Below are positions 58,017 through 64,000 of a DNA stretch of 64,000 bases, piece after piece. The first letter of the stretch is position 1. Each line of letters starts with the position of its first letter. Origin of the DNA: Actinostola sp. cb2023. Its lineage: Eukaryota; Cnidaria; Anthozoa; Actiniaria; Actinostolidae. The notes below the pieces were generated by a model. The model did no database searches and was not told the DNA's origin. It worked only from the letters and a program-made list of their open reading frames with translations. The stretch lies in NCBI GenBank assembly GCA_033675265.1, contig JAUJYZ010000290.1, forward strand, positions 62,001 to 126,000, given 5' to 3'. A program made the translations under genes and the position numbers.

Positions 58017-58108
<92 letters not shown>
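58016..58108. repeat. (AAT)n microsatellite
   Basis: About 93 bp of AAT repeats. The 460 bp between it and the GT31 start codon shows no gene and no clear motif. Confidence 0.95.
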
Positions 58109-58113
<5 letters not shown>

Positions 58114-58160
58114 TAATATCTTTATTTAAACTGCAAGATGTATCAGTTTACACTGACGTG

Positions 58161-58400
58161 AAAACTGGTATTAACACATGAGCAGGAATATAATAAAACT
58201 ACTCTAATAAGTGTATATATATGGATGTATAGATGGGCCTGAAACTGGTATTAACACATGAGCAGGAATATAATAAAACTACTCTAATAAGTGTATATAT
58301 ATGGATGTATAGATGGGCCTGAAACTGGTATTAACACATGAGCAGGAATATAATAAAACTACTCTAATAAGTGTATATATATGGATGTATAGATGGGCCT
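58161..58400. repeat. 80-bp tandem repeat, three copies
   Basis: Three almost identical 80-bp units beginning gaaactggtattaacacatg; the high identity suggests recent duplication. Confidence 0.95.
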
Positions 58401-59416
58401 GAAAAGCAAGATATGGTATTTATTTCAGGATACAATAGGAAAATACAATAGGACACGTGGTCGATCCCCTGCTAGGTATTAAACATCCAAACTCGACCCC
58501 AGATACTGATATCAAATGTCCTTCAACAATTCAGTGTATTATAATAACTGCAAAGGGCTCAAATAAACCAGTTTTTATTATTAGTCAGTTATTATTATTG
58601 TGTTCAAGATGGCGGCTGTTTCAGTTATACTGGTACATGTATACAAAAGTCTGGGTGAGAAGTCCCTGTCCGGATGCATTTGCGTTTCAAGCTGAATAAA
58701 ACGCGTGAATAAATTGAGAATTTCAAAACGGAATGTAATGTGACTTTTACTCGACGTGTAAAGACGTGTCATGCAAAGTCCATGATGCCTTGTGCGTACA
58801 AATAATTTACGTATTGCTTGATGTCAATAGACGTCATTTCCGGTCTGGCCAGGAAAGTGCAACGTTTCAATATAATTTTCTCTGCTTGATAGCACATGGG
58901 GGCAGTGTTTGCTCGTCGTTTAGCATATTTAGCTTCAATTTATCTTTTCCCATCTTTCACTTTAAAGTTATAGCGCGGTAGACTGACGGATATTTTTTCT
59001 CAAAGTTTGATGAGACGGATGTATTTCGCAACAGATTCAGATTGAACCTGACCAGCACGAGTTGCGTAATATAATACTAGCCTTCTTTGATCAGCTATGC
59101 TATTTGTGGAGAGGCGGAACTCGTGTTTTTGACGCTCTCAAACGTAGGACTAATTTAGAAATTTTCGCCAGAGGTGCCAGAAAATGCTTGCTTGCATGAC
59201 AATTATTTATTTTATCAAAATCGATGCGATTTTCGGGAATGGGCTCCCTGTAGCAATGACATCATGTCCTCCATAGAGCATGTGACCCGAGTCAACAAAA
59301 CCAGGATTGGATCGAGGATCGGATTTATCGGATCGGATCGGTTCATCGCATAATAAAATTTAACAAAATATAACAAAATGAACAACTAGGATGCACTCTT
59401 GTAAATTGATATTTTA
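58401..59416. other. Intergenic stretch without recognised features
   Basis: No gene, RNA or transposon end could be supported. Short frames of up to 80 residues have no recognised domain. ggatcgga-like words cluster at 59305-59345. Confidence 0.5.
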
Positions 59417-59697
59417 TATACACCTATTCCAAATATCGTTGTCCGGTTCGAAAGCAACAAGCAAGAAGCTGACGACCGCAAAGGACTTTGGGAATCTCCT
59501 AATTAATTTTATTTATCCGTGGTACTTGAGAAGTTAGCCCTATAATGAGCGTCGAATAGAAATCATGTGGAACTATTCGGCCATTTGAAAATACATGTTG
59601 TTAAAATGTCTACGGATGAATAAATGAATAAGGAGAAAGTCCCAATGCCCTTTGCGGTCGTCAGCTTCTTGCTTGTTGCTTTCGGAATAGGTATATA
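59417..59697. mobile_element. TATACACCTATTCC fold-back, copy 2
   Basis: Left end TATACACCTATTCCAAATAT and a right end ggaataggtatata. Inner arms (gaaagcaacaagcaagaagc, gacgaccgcaaagg) pair almost perfectly. They differ from those of the other copies. Confidence 0.85.
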
Positions 59698-60147
59698 TTG
59701 AAATACGGCCCTCCGCGAGCTCTTTCATAAACTGCTCGCTTAGAGACTCTAGAGCGGCTGGGCAAGTGTACTAGCGACTTCAACTCCAAGGTTGTTCATA
59801 CGTGTATCTTTAGTTGAAATTTAGATACTGGGGAACCTTTGAACGATTATGATCAGTAAATAGCTTACCGCAATGTAATTGATGTATTTTAAATCTCTTC
59901 GACGTACAGGTTTAAGGATTAACGGAATTTCACAAAAAGGTATAAGTGACTGAAAATTCACAGTAAAATAAACTGGTAGAATATATGTTGTGAACACACT
60001 TCTGGGCTTCGCGCTGCAGCATAGACCTAGCATAAATCGACGTGAATTTACAGAGATCTGTAAATAATGTCAGCATGCACATACAGAAGAAAATATGCCC
60101 GGTCCATATTGCTAAGATAAAGTATGTGAACATTCTCAGAGTCCATA

Positions 60148-60190
<43 letters not shown>

Positions 60191-60390
60191 GTGACCTTTC
60201 GCTGATTCGATACACATCGCCCATAGTGCATTTCGGTCTTGGTATGCAAGATCAAAACCTTCACCAACCAACCAACCTAAATGTGATCCCGAGGGAAACA
60301 GCGAGTTTTGTTTTCCCGAGAGTTTCAATGTTATACTCGAGAGAAAACAAAACTAACTGCTTCCCGAGGCATTTAGATTAAGTGTTTTGT
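59698..60390. other. Intergenic stretch without recognised features
   Basis: An (ATT)n run lies at 60151-60190 and a palindromic pair (ctcgggaa/ttcccgag words near 60290-60370). No gene seen. Confidence 0.45.
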
Positions 60391-60626
60391 TATACACCTA
60401 TTCCAATAAACGTTGATCATGGACGATCTGAAATGGATGATCTGAGACCAAGAGGAATTGTGGGTACGAGCTGCAGTTTTTAAATTTACATCATATACAG
60501 ATCTCATAAGAAATTTTGACACTGGGAATTTCATACGAATTACTATAAATCACCCACAATTCCTCTCGGTCTCAGATCATCCATTTCAGATCATCCATAA
60601 TCAACGTTTATTGAAATAGGTGTATA
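60391..60626. mobile_element. TATACACCTATTCC fold-back, copy 3
   Basis: 27-bp ends beginning TATACACCTATTCCAATAAA match with one difference. Inner arms gatcatggacgatctgaaat and gagaccaagaggaattgtgg are inverted on the right. Confidence 0.88.
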
Positions 60627-60694
60627 GCTAGAGTGTCTTTGTCGTCCTTGTTCGTTCACTATAAAATGCTGTGAGCGTTGCAACAGCAGTCTTC

Positions 60695-61262
60695 GCACAG
60701 GCAGCCCAACCATTGCTTTTGAGGCTATTTAGTAATAAATATAAATACATTTATATTCGCGCTTCTTTTTTTGATGGGTTTCCTGTGGTAGAGCGCGCGC
60801 GCGATACGTTGGGTTCCCTGTGCATAGAAATGTATGATGTTGGGCTCCCTGTGCGCGTCCCGCAAGAAGCGCCCGCAGCAATGTACATGGTAGTCATGGT
60901 GAACATGTACTGCGGGACGCGCGGGACGCGCACAGGGAGCCCAACATTATACCATACCATACTCATTATACCATCACTCTGATGAAGGGCTATGCCCGAA
61001 ACGTCTGTAAAAATACAATTGACACTTAAAATAATTTTGTTTACCATTGTTTTATCTAAAAAGTAAGTGTCACGCATCTCAATCAAGAACTTCTAGTTCA
61101 TTTCCTATATTACTCAACACAGGAAGCCCAATATAATACGTATTGCGCGCGCTATACCACAGGAAACCCATCAAAAAAAAGACGCGCGAATATAAATGTA
61201 TTTATACAGATTTATATTTATTATTAAATAGCCTCAATAGCAATAGTTAGGCTGCCTGTGGT
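60695..61262. repeat. Nested palindrome with a hammerhead-like motif
   Basis: Outer arms (cacaggcagcccaac and tttgatgggtttcctgtgg regions at 60695-60800, inverted at 61150-61262) enclose inner arms (gttgggctccctgtgcgcgt at about 60839, inverted ending at about 60963). The word cacagg(g/a)agcccaac also occurs at 15368, 16334 and 50985. Confidence 0.7.
60979..61009 (+). other. Hammerhead-like ribozyme core
   Basis: CTGATGA, a 4-bp stem gggc-tat-gccc, GAAA, then CGTCTGTA. The last part can form the very short stem III seen in hammerheads of Penelope-like retroelements, with GUA as cleavage triplet. A matching stem I was not found, so it may be inactive. Confidence 0.45.
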
Positions 61263-61339
61263 CTTCGTCGCTTTTTGTGTGTTTCCCGAGTCTTTATGAG
61301 CTGTAGTACCATTTGACTTGTTTCCTCTGTCGAGAGGTT

Positions 61340-61620
61340 AGAAATACGCTTTTTTATCGGAGGCTCCATTTTTTTAGGTGAAACTCCACAGACCACAATA
61401 CAAACAACAACTCACAGAATACAAACCAATTTTCCCGCCTCTCAGTTACGCGGACGCGCATCAATTCCCACCATTTTCGGAGCGGGCAACAATTGACGAA
61501 TTGTTGCCCGCTCGGGAAACATTTGAATCTAGTCCCTGCCACGTGACCTCGAACCAGCCAATGGGAACGCGCAGTAGACCCAAAAACACTCTAGCTCTGC
61601 TATATAAATAAAGAACACTG
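61340..61620 (+). promoter_or_regulatory. Promoter-like cluster and perfect hairpin
   Basis: CACGTGAC (61541), CCAATGGG (61558) and TATATAAAT (61601) occur in promoter-like order. A perfect hairpin (gagcgggcaacaatt, loop gacg) lies at 61480-61513. No gene follows directly, because a fold-back element starts at 61625. A decayed LTR is an alternative. Confidence 0.3.
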
Positions 61621-61624
61621 GCTA

Positions 61625-61934
61625 TATATACCTATTTCAAAAAAGGTTGTCAAGGACATCAGTCCATAGGCAATAGGTTATAGGTAGTTCCAAGACCGAA
61701 CTGCATTGTGGTAACAGCTTGAATGGCAAACATGCCGGAAATATTTCATAAAATTCGATTCAAAATTTGCTCTTCGCCTGTTGAAATTGAAATAGGCACG
61801 ATATCAGCAGCTTTTCATACCTTTTTAGTTATTGAAACTGTTACCATTATGCAGTTCGGTCTTGGATCGACGTATAGCGTACCTAATGCCTATGGACTGA
61901 TGTCCTCGACAACCTTTATTGAAAGAGGTGTATA
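61625..61934. mobile_element. TATACACCTATTTC fold-back, copy 4
   Basis: Ends TATATACCTATTTCAA and gaaagaggtgtata. Inner arms ttgtcaaggacatcagtcca and ttccaagaccgaactgca match copy 1 at 54331-54609. Confidence 0.85.
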
Positions 61935-62123
61935 CGTTTATCATGGTTGAGTTTATTGCAACTGAATGTTACAAATAAATCACAACTGCAAATTGACCAA
62001 AATGATATCACAAATCTCAAGTACAAATGCAACGAACTTAGTTCAGTAAAATATCAGCAATATAATCAATTTTTTATTAATGGCTTGGCCTAAACTCAAC
62101 CAAATTTTTAGGTTTAAAATTTA

Positions 62124-62659
<536 letters not shown>

Positions 62660-62916
62660 ACTTATTTCTTTATATATATATTTCTTTATTGATAACAAGT
62701 TTAATATGCGGGAAAGTTCAACTCAGCTGCATATCAATTGATTAAAAAAGCCTGTTCCAACCTTAATGGCCCTGTTAGGCAGCAGTAATTTTAGGACTTA
62801 CTGCAAATATATTCAATTCTATATATTCTCTATATTCTTGATTCCGGGCGAATCGACTCCGGGCGAAACGACCGGCATCGGGCGAAACGACCGCAATAGG
62901 AATAAAGGTAAAAAAC

Positions 62917-63074
62917 GAAGAATAACCAATACGACGTAGAATTATACGGATGTTGCACAATATTTCGACTAGCCATACTAGTCTTCATCAGGTGCATATG
63001 AAGACTAGTATGGCTTGTCGAAATATTGTGCAACATTAATTCCGTATAATTCTACGTCGTATCGGTTATTCTTC
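62917..63074. repeat. Large near-perfect palindrome
   Basis: Arms of about 75 bp (gaagaataaccaatacgacg, then tagaattatacgg) with only a short central loop at about 62990-62998. Confidence 0.9.
62961..62991 (-). other. Hammerhead-like core in the palindrome
   Basis: On the minus strand: CTGATGA, a 6-bp stem gactag-tatgg-ctagtc, GAAA. The opposite arm lacks the CTGATGA box. Stem III and a cleavage triplet are not convincing. Confidence 0.35.
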
Positions 63075-63399
63075 ATTTAACCTATTTCTTAATTTGCGAA
63101 CCAGTTAGATCATTGGTGATCCGACGTATACCAGTGGAGTGTTGTTCGTGGCCGCTCAATTATAAAAAACGAAAACGGACTTTCTCTTTGTTTCTTCTTT
63201 GTGATAGTTGATATTACTACTTTATATTTATATCAGCAAAATCATCCGATCTGAGCAGATGGTCCGATGCAATGTCCCAATTACTCATGATCCGATCCGT
63301 TTCGATTCGATCCACATTGCATGATCCACGATCCAAGTTTCACGTTTTTGTTATCACGTGACTACGTGTATGTCATTTCGTGCCTCAACGTGAACGTGA

Positions 63400-63740
63400 A
63401 GCAAAATCTTCCGGGAGAGAAAAATCGGATTTAAATAGACTTTTGTGCCATAGTTTTGTTCCAAATCTCACCTTATATCACTTATTAAGTATTGAGTTTT
63501 AGTTTTACAACCCAAATCCTCCATTTCAAGGGTCTTTCATTGAGTTTTTTTGAGCATTTATCGCGTCGACCGAGAAAGATGGCGTGGCTTGGCGTTGCCT
63601 CTCGACTGTGAAGGTTTTTCGTCGCTTTTTCGAGCTCTTCTCCTAAAGTTAAGCCCAAAATCAAGATGGAATCGAATTGGATATAAGTTTATGTGACAAC
63701 AAGTGAGTTCTGAAAGACTTTGGCCTTCAAAATGGTGAGT
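63400..63740 (+). promoter_or_regulatory. Possible TATA-less promoter and first exon of a further gene
   Basis: CTTCCGGGA (63407) resembles an ETS site, and GAAAGATGGCG (63574) resembles the YY1 element seen at EXOC8. About 150 bp later CAAAATG is followed directly by GTGAGT (63735), as in genes whose first coding exon ends with the start codon. No coding sequence is visible before the window ends. Confidence 0.35.
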
Positions 63741-64000
63741 ATTCACGTGATGTCCGTGAAACGTACTGAAAGTGAAAGCAAAGTGTCGTCACTATCTAAT
63801 ATATCGAACCTTTTCTCAAAGAAACTAAGGCCCTATGGTCGCCAATGTATCTAACATTAATGCTGGGATCATTGTATATCGATTGATTCTAGATATAAGA
63901 TCTAATTTGTTCATTTGGCGTAAGGATTTATTAGATTATGTAGTAGCGAGCGAAACTTCGAGCGACGAGAGCGGGAAACAATAATTTATGCTCGTGACTC
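63741..64000. other. Right edge without recognised features
   Basis: Nothing recognised except a cgagcgaaacttcgagcgac word near 63949. If the preceding first-exon call is right, this is its first intron. Confidence 0.4.

Overview
This is a eukaryotic, intron-rich, AT-rich window from an animal genome. Two deeply conserved animal genes, a third glycosyltransferase gene, fold-back DNA transposons, tRNA-derived SINEs and very long simple repeats dominate it. An early-branching animal such as an anthozoan cnidarian fits best: EXOC8 is split into many ancestral-looking introns, and the palindrome TACATGTA is very frequent. The species assignment is inference. No bacterial gene organisation, CRISPR array or operon is present.

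Layout. 1-4340: a G-rich 24-bp minisatellite, a TTAA-flanked inverted-repeat element, a SINE head and small hairpins. 4341-15941, minus strand: WDR33, the poly(A)-signal-reading subunit of the pre-mRNA cleavage and polyadenylation machinery, in 14 coding exons whose phases all agree (997 residues). 15942-16410: a short shared, probably bidirectional promoter. 16411-50189, plus strand: EXOC8 (exocyst subunit Exo84), in 21 coding exons whose phases all agree (701 residues). 51634-57556, minus strand: a two-exon GT31 beta-1,3-galactosyltransferase-like gene (352 residues), convergent with EXOC8. 57557-64000: a repeat-rich intergenic region with several related fold-back elements, a decayed MULE-type transposase fragment, hammerhead-like motifs and, near the right edge, a possible promoter and first exon of a further plus-strand gene.

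The introns hold most of the unusual material. EXOC8 introns carry a SINE-derived satellite of about thirty units, about 2 kb of TTG/CTG triplets, 1.1 kb of CTAT repeats, a 19-bp minisatellite, an F-box pseudogene, a large fold-back with a THAP-like fragment, and inverted-repeat elements that enclose short host-like coding pieces. Two such pieces, in unrelated elements (one in a WDR33 intron, one in an EXOC8 intron), are 5' fragments of RecQ-type helicase genes that include the Walker A motif.

The genes are not a pathway. WDR33 acts in nuclear mRNA 3'-end formation, EXOC8 in vesicle tethering at the plasma membrane, and the GT31 enzyme probably in Golgi glycosylation. The WDR33/EXOC8 head-to-head arrangement is the only sign of possible co-regulation. 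All exon models were read by eye from splice signals, reading phase and remembered family sequences; no database search was run.
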